Shown here in pieces: positions 22,805 through 30,741 of a stretch of DNA of 34,282 nucleotides. The stretch comes from JAWPMV01 sp038527215. GTDB taxonomy: Bacteria > Bacteroidota > Bacteroidia > J057. The notes under the pieces are model-generated. The model was not told the origin of the DNA. It searched no databases and saw only the letters and a list, made by a program, of their open reading frames with translations. The DNA is taken from contig JBCBGC010000085.1 in the NCBI GenBank assembly GCA_038527215.1, positions 1 through 34,282 of the forward strand. Direction: 5' to 3'. A program made the position numbers and the translations under genes. Positions within the stretch are counted from its first letter, which is position 1. Every line of letters starts with the position of its first letter.

Positions 22805-23428
22805 CTAAGGGTGAACTTGGGTTTTCTCCAACCAATCAAATATCGTTTCCAGTACAGAGTCTGGATTCGATACGGGCGGGCGCGGCAAAGATAAAGAGGG
22901 ATGTATGGCAGCCTTTACCTGAGCAAGGCTATGGAAGGGTACGAAGAGGACGGGGATAGGGGTTCGTTTTTGTAAAAAATCAAAGTACCGGCGCTGGGGC
23001 TCAATCATCCTCAGGTGCTTCTCGAAGTTTCGACGCTTACGGGTTAGGTCCTTTGCTTTACGGGCCCGGAGGCTTTGTTCATCGGCCTGGAAGATCACGT
23101 ATAGATCGGGAAAGCGTATCCTTTCATCCTGGAGGGCTGCCCGGTAAAAGGCCTTGGTCTCCTCAAAGGAGGCAAAGGACTCCGGCCAGCCATAAATCCA
23201 GTTGTACCAAAGCGGTTGGAAAGGGTCTCCGTCCAGGATGCTGGACCGGTCTGTTTGTTGACTTAGCTGGTAGCGATCCACTTGTCGTTGGTAGTACCAT
23301 AGCTTATCTGCTCCCGGAGGCCGCTCAAAAAGCAGATTGACCTCCGGGATGATCTGGTGCGTTTCTGATAGTGCCTGCGATAAGGTGGTTTTGCCCACCG
23401 CGCTGGGCCCTTCAAAACAGATCAGCAT
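22805..23428 (-). CDS. P-loop kinase of the thymidylate/nucleoside-kinase-like class
   Basis: 207 residues beginning with a Walker A motif, FEGPSAVGKTTLSQAL (GPSAVGKT at 7-14), and containing a DGDPFQPLWYNWIYGW block and a basic KAKDLTRKRRNFEKHLRM segment that resembles a LID region. This is the layout of the small-molecule NMP/nucleoside kinase superfamily, but no specific member is recognised. The gene starts 1 bp after the AhpD-like gene's stop and is followed by the M28 gene after 10 bp, a compact three-gene unit. Confidence 0.85.
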   Translation of the reverse strand: MLICFEGPSAVGKTTLSQALSETHQIIPEVNLLFERPPGADKLWYYQRQVDRYQLSQQTDRSSILDGDPFQPLWYNWIYGWPESFASFEETKAFYRAALQDERIRFPDLYVIFQADEQSLRARKAKDLTRKRRNFEKHLRMIEPQRRYFDFLQKRTPIPVLFVPFHSLAQVKAAIHPSLSLPRPPVSNPDSVLETIFDWLEKTQVHP

Positions 23429-23429
23429 G

Positions 23430-24029
23430 CTAATAGGCGTGCTTACCTCTGGACCAGCCTTTTTTACTCAGGTATTTATTCCCGTCTTCCGCAGCAGGCT
23501 CTTCCAATTGGGTGCCCATGCTGTCGTTCCAGCGGTTGAGGTAGCCAAAGAGGGCCACGACGCCCAGGATTTCTACGATTTCTCCTTCGTCCCAGTGTTC
23601 GCGCAGGCGCTCGGCGATTTCATCGTCCACCGCATTGGGGATGGAAGCCGCAGCAATGGCGAAATCAAAGACCGCTCGCTCAGCCTCCGTGAAGGCGGGA
23701 TAGGTTTTGTACTCCCAGATGTGGTTGAGTTTGTCTTGCTCGGAGCCGTAGCGCTCAGCTGCCCGAATGGCGTGGGCTTCACAGTAGCGGCAGCCTGCCG
23801 TCATGCTGGCCAGATAGGCGAGTTGCCGTTTGAGGGCACTGGTCACCCGGCCTTTATTTTCCATCACCGCCCGGTTCATTTCCTGGAAGGCCATGGCGAT
23901 GCGGGGACGGTGCATCATGGTAAAGAGGCTATTGGGCGTAAAGCCCAGGGTCTCAGCATAAAACTCTGCTAGCTCAGCCACTTCGGGGTTGGCGTTGGGG
24001 TCAATTGGTAACACCAAAGGTCTTTTCAT
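23430..24029 (-). CDS. AhpD-like carboxymuconolactone decarboxylase family protein
   Basis: 199 residues from the ATG at 24029, chosen because the sequence then begins MKRPLVLPID and leaves 65 bp to the preceding gene. The helical AhpD core carries MTAGCRYCEAHAIRAA, i.e. Cys80-x-x-Cys83 with His86, the redox-active motif of alkylhydroperoxidase D. ALKRQLAYLAS precedes it and FDFAIAAASIPNAVDDEI follows. Such proteins reduce peroxides with a thiol partner or act in related lactone chemistry. It is likely peroxidase-like and cytoplasmic. It precedes the P-loop kinase by 1 bp. Confidence 0.9.
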   Translation of the reverse strand: MKRPLVLPIDPNANPEVAELAEFYAETLGFTPNSLFTMMHRPRIAMAFQEMNRAVMENKGRVTSALKRQLAYLASMTAGCRYCEAHAIRAAERYGSEQDKLNHIWEYKTYPAFTEAERAVFDFAIAAASIPNAVDDEIAERLREHWDEGEIVEILGVVALFGYLNRWNDSMGTQLEEPAAEDGNKYLSKKGWSRGKHAY

Positions 24030-24094
24030 ATCTATCAGGATTGAGGATTTTATCGAACCCCAAAGGTACACATCTTCCCAGATTTTCAGGCTTT

Positions 24095-25003
24095 TTAATC
24101 GGGGCGTAATTGTTCCGCTAACCACTGGCTGAATACCGCAGCTCCCGCCTGATTGCGATGCTGCCCATCAAACCAATGGTGGGGATTTTCCTGATAGGAT
24201 GTCGGGGCCTGCCATATTTCTCCCAGTTCTTCGTACAGAGCCTCATCCAGGGGAGGAAGACTGGTCTGACCAAAAGCAGGCAGATAAAGAAAGGTCAAAC
24301 GGATGTCGTTTTGCTCGCATAAGGCAGCGATTTTTTCCAGATAAGTGCGGGGAAAATAATAGGCCATATTTCCTGGATAGCTGCGCGCATGATTTGCCCA
24401 CTTTTCCTGTAGCCTGTATACTTCTTCAGGTTTGAGAGAGTCGGTGTAGGAGGAAAAGCCATAGGTTCTTTGCTCGATTTCCGGGGGCCGCTTTCCTGGA
24501 TACAAGCCTTGCTGGATCAAGCTGGTTTTGTAAGTAAAGTGCTGCCACAGGTCCCGGGGCCATTGGCGATTGAGGGAACCGAAGGAGGCCAGGACGGATG
24601 GAGTAGGGGCCATATAGCTGTAGATGGGATGGCTGAATTGGTCCTCGGTTTCCCGCACTTCCAGGATGAGATGGCGGACTTTTTTTCTGGACAAAATTTC
24701 CTGCAGAAAGTGATGATGGAGGTTGCGCCCCAATCGGCAATACCCAAAGTTGACCACTTGCATCGGAGCCAGGGCCGTGCTTAGTAGCGAGTCGTCCACG
24801 CTATTGATGGTGCGGGAAGACCCGAGAAAAATAATGTCCGTGTTTTTTTCTTGTTCAAAAATCCGATCGTGCACCCATAAGCCGTGATTGTAACAATCTC
24901 CGGACAGGCCTTCGTACACCTGCCTTTTGTCTACCGGAACGATCACCAGCAACAGCAGCAGCGGCAGACAAAAGAGGACAATGTATCGGATAAGTTTCTT
25001 CAT
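24095..25003 (-). CDS. Membrane-anchored SGNH-like acyltransferase partner (DltD/AlgX-like)
   Basis: 302 residues. An N-terminal hydrophobic segment (MKKLIRYIVLFCLPLLLLL) anchors a periplasmic domain. The SGNH-type serine motif is IIFLGSSRTINS (58-69), and the C-terminal HHWFDGQHRNQAGAAVFSQW supplies the Asp and His of the triad. It overlaps the MBOAT gene by one base (TGATG), so translation is coupled. In established MBOAT/SGNH pairs (DltB/DltD, AlgI/AlgJ-X) the membrane protein passes an acyl group outwards and the SGNH partner transfers it to a polymer. Here the acceptor is unknown. Confidence 0.85.
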   Translation of the reverse strand: MKKLIRYIVLFCLPLLLLLVIVPVDKRQVYEGLSGDCYNHGLWVHDRIFEQEKNTDIIFLGSSRTINSVDDSLLSTALAPMQVVNFGYCRLGRNLHHHFLQEILSRKKVRHLILEVRETEDQFSHPIYSYMAPTPSVLASFGSLNRQWPRDLWQHFTYKTSLIQQGLYPGKRPPEIEQRTYGFSSYTDSLKPEEVYRLQEKWANHARSYPGNMAYYFPRTYLEKIAALCEQNDIRLTFLYLPAFGQTSLPPLDEALYEELGEIWQAPTSYQENPHHWFDGQHRNQAGAAVFSQWLAEQLRPD

Positions 25004-26427
25004 CAGAACTGGAAATATATAAAGGTGGGATTGACGCTAAAATTGCCCACCAACAACATGGCCAGCACCAGAAGATAATACAAGCCCCAGCGCCAGGCTT
25101 GCTTTTTGGGGGTTATCCATTGGTCAAAATCTGCCTTTTGTAAAGAAAATTCCAGCGCCAGGAATCCCAGTAATACCCCGAAGAAAACCCAGAATCGAAT
25201 GGTGGGTAAGAAGCGGAGTATATAAGCAAACTGGTCCAGGGCATAGCCCTCCCATTCAACCAGGGCCCCCGCGTAAGCCTGTAAATCTCCCCAACTTTCC
25301 GCCCGGAAGGGCAGCCAGAGGAGGATCACGGTCAACAAAACCAGCACACCATAGATGCGCTTGAATCGCTCAAGGCGGAATCGTCGTTCCAGGATCAGGC
25401 ACAGCCCATGTAAACCACCCCACAGCAGGAAATTGATATGTGCCCCATGCCAGAGACCGCTAATCAAAAAGGTGATCAGCAGATTCAGGTAGGTATGGCC
25501 AGGACCCTTACGGTTGCCGCCCAGGGGAATGTAGAGATAGTCCCGAAACCAGGTGGAAAGCGAAATATGCCAGCGTTGCCAAAAGGTCCGGAAACTCCGG
25601 GCAAAGTAAGGCGTCTGGAAATTAGGTCGCAGATTAAAGCCCAGCATGCGGGACAGGCCGATGGCCATGTCGGAATAGCCAGAGAAGTCCCCGTAAATCT
25701 GTAGGGCAAAAAAAATGCAGCCCAACCAGACCGTAGCCCCGTTGAGGGGCTGGGCATAGTTGAAAATCTGGTCGGCTAGCCAGCCCGTATTGTCCGCAAT
25801 CACTACTTTTTTGAAAAGTCCGTATAGGACCAGGCGCAGCCCAGAGACGGCCTGCTCATAGCTGAAGCTTTTTCCGGTTTGAAACTGCGGCAAGAGGTGT
25901 GCTGCCCGTTCGATCGGTCCGGCCACCAGCTGCGGAAAGAAACTCACATAGGCGAAAAAAGCCAGAGGGTCTCGGGTGGCTTCCATTTTTCCGCGGTACA
26001 CATCCAGGGTATAGCTCAGGGTTTGAAAGGTGTAAAAGGAAATGCCGACGGGCAGAATGATTTCCAGGCTGCTCGGGCTGAGCGCAATCTGGAACAAAGC
26101 CATAAACTGCACCAGGGATTCCACGAAGAAGTTGAAATACTTGAAAAAGCCCAGTAGGCCCAGGTTGACAACCAAACTCAGTGCGACCCAGGCTTTGCGG
26201 TTACGCGGGAAACTGCTTCGTGCCAACTGCTGGCCCACCAGGAAATCAGTCGCAGAACTGATGATGATGAGGCTCAAAAAACGCCAGTCCCACCACCCAT
26301 AAAAGACGTAACTGCCCAGGAGAATCCAGAGGTTACGGGCCCGCAGCCCCCACTTGGCGGGAATGAGCCAGTACCCGCTGAAAAACAGCAGGAAGAACAG
26401 CAGAAAGGTGGCAGAATTAAAAATCAT
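25003..26427 (-). CDS. MBOAT-family O-acyltransferase (AlgI/DltB-like)
   Basis: 474 residues with about ten membrane helices. The AlgI signatures are present: VGISFYTFQTLSYTLDVYRG, YVSFFPQLVAGPIERAAHLL, SFRTFWQRWHISLSTWFRDY followed by LYIPLGGNRKG, and the catalytic His327 in ISGLWHGAHINFLLWGGLHG. It moves an acyl group, commonly acetyl from a cytoplasmic donor, across the inner membrane for O-acylation of a surface polymer. It overlaps the SGNH-like partner by one base. A strong double hairpin (26434-26500) lies in its leader. No polysaccharide synthesis genes flank the pair. Confidence 0.95.
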   Translation of the reverse strand: MIFNSATFLLFFLLFFSGYWLIPAKWGLRARNLWILLGSYVFYGWWDWRFLSLIIISSATDFLVGQQLARSSFPRNRKAWVALSLVVNLGLLGFFKYFNFFVESLVQFMALFQIALSPSSLEIILPVGISFYTFQTLSYTLDVYRGKMEATRDPLAFFAYVSFFPQLVAGPIERAAHLLPQFQTGKSFSYEQAVSGLRLVLYGLFKKVVIADNTGWLADQIFNYAQPLNGATVWLGCIFFALQIYGDFSGYSDMAIGLSRMLGFNLRPNFQTPYFARSFRTFWQRWHISLSTWFRDYLYIPLGGNRKGPGHTYLNLLITFLISGLWHGAHINFLLWGGLHGLCLILERRFRLERFKRIYGVLVLLTVILLWLPFRAESWGDLQAYAGALVEWEGYALDQFAYILRFLPTIRFWVFFGVLLGFLALEFSLQKADFDQWITPKKQAWRWGLYYLLVLAMLLVGNFSVNPTFIYFQF

Positions 26428-26433
26428 CCCTGG

Positions 26434-26500
26434 TGGCTACTTCGCAAACAACCGCAGCAGCCGGATTTCCTAACTGCTGCGGTTGCCATGAAAGTAGCCA
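26434..26500 (-). promoter_or_regulatory. Large double-stem hairpin in the MBOAT leader
   Basis: Outer stem TGGCTACTT (26434-26442) pairs with AAGTAGCCA (26492-26500). Inner stem AACCGCAGCAG (26450-26460) pairs with CTGCTGCGGTT (26474-26484), an 11-bp perfect helix with a 13-nt loop. It starts 7 bp from the MBOAT ATG and lies after the esterase stop, with no T-run, so it is either a leader structure or a rho-type boundary. Confidence 0.65.
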
Positions 26501-26524
26501 ACGAGACGCTTGTGCGCAAATTCT

Positions 26525-27481
26525 TTAGGGCAGTTCAAACTGATCAAACCAGGGCCACAGCAGGTTTACGGCAATCAGGTTCTGGGAATTGTTGCCGCCA
26601 TTGGGATAGACATGCTCCATGCCCTTGACCATGACAAAAACAAACTGCTCACTTTCGGGCACCAGGCCTTGATCAAAGGTCAGAAGGTTGTAAGCCGGTG
26701 GATTCGGAGTTTCCGTATAAACGGTATCCAGTTGCAGCATTTCGCACATATTGGTCAAGCTCTTCCAAAGGAAGGCATGGCCTTCCAGGTCCGCCCCGGA
26801 AAGGGGGAGTTCGTCCGGTACGCCCGTTTTGGCGCGTATTTTAGCATCCATGGAGCCGGAGATATTGTAGCAGGGCATGATGCGATTGCCTTGCATGATG
26901 CTGAGTTCCGGGATACCCACCCCTCCGGTGAAGTTGGCCGCCGCAAACACATGACTGAGCCGAGGGACCACGGAGCTTTTGACAAAACCGCCGCCATTGG
27001 AGAAACCACTGATATAGACTTTTCGGGCATTGATCTCGAAGCTGGCTTTGACCATTTCTACCAGTTCCTCAATAAAGCCGATATCATCTTTGATGGTCTG
27101 ACCGGGGGCCAGTTCTTCTTCCAGGCCACCGGCACTCCATTTGGTCGAGCGTCGATTATCGAGTAAAATATATTCCAAGGCCGTAGGGAAAACTGCGATG
27201 AAGCCTTGTTCATCCGCTTTCTGCACCCACTTAGAAATATTATAAAACTTGGCCCCGTCTCCGCCTGAGCCATGGAGCATCAGCACCAGGGGCACCGGGC
27301 TGGTTTCGTCGTAGCTGGCGGGGACATGGATGACAAAATTGCGCGTGGCGCTGTCGATCTCCAGGTTATAATCGTTGCGGCCCTGGGTCCAGGTCAAGGG
27401 AGCTTCTTCTTCTGGTAAGGGCGTTACTTCAACTTTACAGGCGATGCAAAGGAAGAGGAGGGCGAAAAATCGAATATTCAT
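26525..27481 (-). CDS. Secreted PHB-depolymerase-like alpha/beta-hydrolase esterase
   Basis: 318 residues from the ATG at 27481; an ATG at 27508 is possible. The N-terminus (MNIRFFALLFLCIAC) has a lipobox-like Cys15, with Cys rather than Leu at -3, so lipidation is likely but not certain. The oxyanion block is VPLVLMLHGSGGDG (63-76), nucleophile Ser161 sits in VYISGFSNGGGF, and the likely histidine is in MVKGMEHVYPNGG. The pattern matches LpqC/PHB-depolymerase-type esterases, which include feruloyl and acetyl-xylan esterases. The substrate is not predictable. It follows the VOC gene after 55 bp. Confidence 0.88.
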   Translation of the reverse strand: MNIRFFALLFLCIACKVEVTPLPEEEAPLTWTQGRNDYNLEIDSATRNFVIHVPASYDETSPVPLVLMLHGSGGDGAKFYNISKWVQKADEQGFIAVFPTALEYILLDNRRSTKWSAGGLEEELAPGQTIKDDIGFIEELVEMVKASFEINARKVYISGFSNGGGFVKSSVVPRLSHVFAAANFTGGVGIPELSIMQGNRIMPCYNISGSMDAKIRAKTGVPDELPLSGADLEGHAFLWKSLTNMCEMLQLDTVYTETPNPPAYNLLTFDQGLVPESEQFVFVMVKGMEHVYPNGGNNSQNLIAVNLLWPWFDQFELP

Positions 27482-27536
27482 GACTAAAAAAATCTGGGTT
27501 TTAGTCATAGTACATCCTTTTAGGCCTTTTGTAACC

Positions 27537-27917
27537 TCAGCCCATCCGTTCCTCCAGAAAAAATATGCGGTTGCCACTGGGGTCCTTTAAGCCAAATTCA
27601 TCGGTATGCCAGGGTGTGTCTGTTCTGAATTGCTCCCGTTTGACCAGCCCTTTTTCCTGCAATGCTTCAAAAAGGGTCTGAATTCCTTTGACCTCAAATT
27701 TGATATCGGTAGCCTTGAAATCCTTAGGATATTGGAATTGCAGGTGCAGGATCATCCCCGCCCTTTCCAGCACGGCATAATCCATCGGACCGGCATGATA
27801 CTGGGTGCTGTCATAGGTGAGCCGAAAGCCCAGATGCGCGATATACCAGGCCACGTCCCGATCTACATGGGTAGAATCCAGGACCGGGATCAGGTGGAGG
27901 AAAGCAGGTGTTGGCAT
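27537..27917 (-). CDS. VOC-superfamily (glyoxalase/bleomycin-resistance-like) protein
   Basis: 126 residues, one VOC module pair. The sequence has LIPVLDSTHVDRDVAWYIAH, LGFRLTYDSTQYHAGPMDYA, a middle GMILHLQFQYP and the typical C-terminal FGLKDPSGNRIFFLEE. Potential metal ligands (His, Glu) lie at strand ends. Bacterial members often bind small molecules or detoxify metals or antibiotics; no specific role can be assigned. It starts 3 bp after the DUF3500 stop and is followed by the esterase, so these are probably co-transcribed. Confidence 0.9.
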   Translation of the reverse strand: MPTPAFLHLIPVLDSTHVDRDVAWYIAHLGFRLTYDSTQYHAGPMDYAVLERAGMILHLQFQYPKDFKATDIKFEVKGIQTLFEALQEKGLVKREQFRTDTPWHTDEFGLKDPSGNRIFFLEERMG

Positions 27918-27920
27918 CCC

Positions 27921-28934
27921 TTAATCATGTTTGTGATGGGGCGCATGCTGATAATGTTCCCGGATCAGATCCCGCCCAAAGTCTCCATCGAAATCCCGCC
28001 AGACAGTATGGATATGGTTGGCCTCGTTCTGCGTATTGTCAAATTCTACCAGAAAGGTCTTACCCTGGATACGGTAATAATGCGCCTCGCCCAGTTGGGT
28101 GGCACCCGCCCAGCCAAAGCGCATGGCTGCCCAGTCTTCTTTGGCGATCTGATCCCAGCGACTAGCCGCCAACTTGTCGGGCATGGTGGCGAGGTACTCC
28201 TGCAACAGGCTCTTCAGCAATTGTTGTTGGACGGGGTTCAGGTCTTTCACGGGAATGCCTACGGGAGCCAAGGGACCTACCTCCGTAGCATTGCCCGAGA
28301 CGACTTCGAAGAAGGAATGCTCCTGAAAAATCGCCTGTTCCCGTTGGGTCGGGACCAGGCTTTGGATCAGCTCCAGGGCCAGGTTTTGTTCTTTGGCCAG
28401 GGTTTGCTCCCCTTTTCTGGGGCCTTCTTGGATGATGGCGGGACTCGCGCCCAAAAATCGCGGAGTGGCGGAAACCTCGTCGTGCCGGATGGTAAAATTC
28501 AGCGAGACATGATGCCCTTCGAATGACCAGGCCCAAAGGCTGTCTTTGCCAGGATTGCCGTAGAAAGCCACATTGTATTTTTCCGGGTCGCGGAACAGCG
28601 TATTGTTCTCCAACTCTGCTAGCACAGATTCTAGCCCAATAATCTGTTGGGTTTTTTCATAGCCTGCTTCACTCAGAAAGCTTTTCATCAACTCAGCGAG
28701 GGCTTCCCGTTGAGCGGGGGTCAGGTCATGCACCCGGATGCCGGGACGCGGCCACATCTCGCCGGGCAAAAAGTGCCAGAACTGGCGACCCATGTGCGTG
28801 AATTCCAGATGGGCCTGGGCTTTTTGTTCAGCATTCAGGCTATTGAGAAATTTTTGCGCGGGCTGGTAAGGCGCGGACGGGGGAAGCAGGCAGGCCAGCA
28901 GACACAAGGCAGCGAGAAGGAGGTATTTATACAT
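27921..28934 (-). CDS. DUF3500-family secreted protein or lipoprotein
   Basis: 337 residues with a signal segment (MYKYLLLAALCLLACLLPP) containing LLAC, a good lipobox, so a lipoprotein is likely. The body matches DUF3500: WAWSFEGHHVSLNFT in the middle, GEAHYYRIQGKTFLVEFDN late, then NHIHTVWRDFDGDFGRDLI and HYQHAPHHKHD at the end. The many conserved His and Asp suggest a metal site, but the function of the family is not known. It lies 3 bp before the VOC gene. The upstream gap of 72 bp to the membrane-protein gene at 29007 is short, so one transcript is possible. Confidence 0.9.
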   Translation of the reverse strand: MYKYLLLAALCLLACLLPPSAPYQPAQKFLNSLNAEQKAQAHLEFTHMGRQFWHFLPGEMWPRPGIRVHDLTPAQREALAELMKSFLSEAGYEKTQQIIGLESVLAELENNTLFRDPEKYNVAFYGNPGKDSLWAWSFEGHHVSLNFTIRHDEVSATPRFLGASPAIIQEGPRKGEQTLAKEQNLALELIQSLVPTQREQAIFQEHSFFEVVSGNATEVGPLAPVGIPVKDLNPVQQQLLKSLLQEYLATMPDKLAASRWDQIAKEDWAAMRFGWAGATQLGEAHYYRIQGKTFLVEFDNTQNEANHIHTVWRDFDGDFGRDLIREHYQHAPHHKHD

Positions 28935-29006
28935 GGGTCTGAAGTAGGGAATAGGTCGTTTTTCGGGAATAAGGTAAACAAAAGACCCTCTCTCCCCAAA
29001 GCCTGC

Positions 29007-29660
29007 TTACTTTCCCAGATAAGGAATGGCAAAAGTGGTGGCCTCAGCTGAGTCGATATAGCTCGGTAAGCAGGAGATCACCACAGAATCCGCTTCGTAA
29101 TCCACCCATACGTGATCGACCTCATGCTGAAAGTAAAAAGGAATCTCCACCGCTTTTTCCCAGATGCCCCATTTTTGGTAGGCCTCCAGATGAGGCGGCC
29201 CCAGCACCCCAATGAATCGGGTGATGACTTTGGTGTGCTGATCCTCAAACAACACCTCTTCTACCGGACTCGTCCATTGGCCAAGGCCGGAGAGCACCAT
29301 GACGATGCCCAAAAAAGGTAGCAACAGCAGCCCTCCTACGCCTACAGGAATCCAGGAAAAAATGCGGAAGTACCATTTCTCCACCCGATCCTGCACGGCA
29401 GGATGGAGGATAAAAGTGGCAAACAGACCGGTCGCCACACACAGCAGGAGCAAGAGCCTGCCCACCCAATAGCCCTGGAATCCCCAATCATATTGGAAAT
29501 AGCTTAAGCTCAGCAGACAGCACAGCAACAGACTGGCGAAATGAAGCCTTTTGAACAGGCGGGAAGGCTGCTCTGAAAAGGTCCACTTGAAGTGTTTCCG
29601 TAGCAGGTGAAGCCCGCCCAGATAGGCGAGCATGATCAGGACCACCAGAAAATATCCCAT
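29007..29660 (-). CDS. Four-helix membrane protein with extracytoplasmic C-terminus, unknown family
   Basis: 217 residues. Helices: GYFLVVLIMLAYLGGLHLL, HFASLLLCCLLSLSYF, RLLLLLCVATGLFATFIL and VGVGGLLLLPFLGIVMVL. The remaining 85 residues are polar with Trp and aromatic residues (EKAVEIPFYFQHEVDHVWVD). No family is recognised and no catalytic motif seen. It lies between the SDR and DUF3500 genes on the same strand, 37 bp after the SDR stop. Confidence 0.7.
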   Translation of the reverse strand: MGYFLVVLIMLAYLGGLHLLRKHFKWTFSEQPSRLFKRLHFASLLLCCLLSLSYFQYDWGFQGYWVGRLLLLLCVATGLFATFILHPAVQDRVEKWYFRIFSWIPVGVGGLLLLPFLGIVMVLSGLGQWTSPVEEVLFEDQHTKVITRFIGVLGPPHLEAYQKWGIWEKAVEIPFYFQHEVDHVWVDYEADSVVISCLPSYIDSAEATTFAIPYLGK

Positions 29661-29697
29661 ATAATGATTGTGTTTGGTTATGCGAAGAAAAGCTCAG

Positions 29698-30549
29698 TTA
29701 GCTGGGTTGAGCCGCCGGGCGATATTTGGCCAATAAGTTTTCGGTATAGTCCATGAGCGCCTGTTGACGACTGGTATCCTTGACATAATCATTATAGGGC
29801 TCGTCTCGCTCCTCGTTATAATAATGGCCATGAATATCCGCGGCCTCTGCACTGGTGGCCAGCCAAACCGGAGCTTTGGCACCGTAAACAGGCTTTTTCA
29901 TGAAGCGCTTGAGGACCTTGACGATACGGTTGAGCAATTTAGGTGAATCCCCCAGACCGGTATTAATGACCCCAGGATGCACCGCATTCATGTTGACCCC
30001 TGAGCCCGACATCTGCGGCGCAAAATGCAGGTGGAAGAGCATACCTGCCGTTTTGGAATTGGCGTAAGTCTTGATAGGATGGAAATCTGCCCCAACGGGA
30101 GTTTTTTCTAAATCCACCTTTCCACGTTGATAAAGCGCGGAATTAACTTGGACGATGCGGGCTGGTGTATTTTGTTTCAGGACAGGAAATAACTCCTGCG
30201 TAAGGATGGTCGGGGCCAAATAATTGACCATAAAGGTCTGTTCCAACTGGTCGCCATTCAGCCTTTTTTCGGGCATCCATACCCCGGCATTATTGATGAG
30301 AACGCTGAGGTCAGGATGCTGATCTTTTACTTGTTGGGCAAAAGCATAGCAAGAGGCAATGTCGCCTAAATCAGCTTGCATAAAGCTAAGTTGATCGTTG
30401 CCGGTTTCGCGGCTGAGTTCTTCGACCACAGCTTGGCCTTCTTCGGGTTTACGGGCGGTGAAGACCACAGAGTGGCCTTGGTCCAGGAGTTGCCGGACAA
30501 TGGCTTTGCCGATGCCACGGTTTCCTCCGGTTACGAGCAGTTTTTGCAT
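29698..30549 (-). CDS. Short-chain dehydrogenase/reductase (SDR) family oxidoreductase
   Basis: 283 residues from the ATG at 30549, chosen because it immediately starts the first Rossmann strand (MQKLLVTGGNRGIGKAIV); the frame open further upstream carries no SDR sequence. Cofactor motif TGGNRGIG (7-14), then NNAGVW, catalytic Ser in VQVNSALYQ and Tyr-x-x-x-Lys in TYANSKTAGM. Arg/Lys after the second strand (FTARKPEEG) favours NADPH over NADH. The HPGVINTGLG segment is typical of classical SDR proteins near retinol- and WW-oxidoreductase types. The substrate is unknown. 192 bp without a gene lie upstream. Confidence 0.92.
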   Translation of the reverse strand: MQKLLVTGGNRGIGKAIVRQLLDQGHSVVFTARKPEEGQAVVEELSRETGNDQLSFMQADLGDIASCYAFAQQVKDQHPDLSVLINNAGVWMPEKRLNGDQLEQTFMVNYLAPTILTQELFPVLKQNTPARIVQVNSALYQRGKVDLEKTPVGADFHPIKTYANSKTAGMLFHLHFAPQMSGSGVNMNAVHPGVINTGLGDSPKLLNRIVKVLKRFMKKPVYGAKAPVWLATSAEAADIHGHYYNEERDEPYNDYVKDTSRQQALMDYTENLLAKYRPAAQPS

Positions 30550-30741
30550 GATAAAGCGTTCTAGGGTGATGTATGACTGTGGGCTGTGGGAAAAGCGTGA
30601 ACTTAATTTATTTAATTTTTCCTGTGAAAAAAATCGCTGACTCCAGCTTTCCCTCTCATCAACATCCGAAAGGGGAGCTGATAGATAAAGGTAGGGCAAT
30701 ACGCATAGGTGCTTATTAGCCGAAACGTGAGCTTTTGTCAC

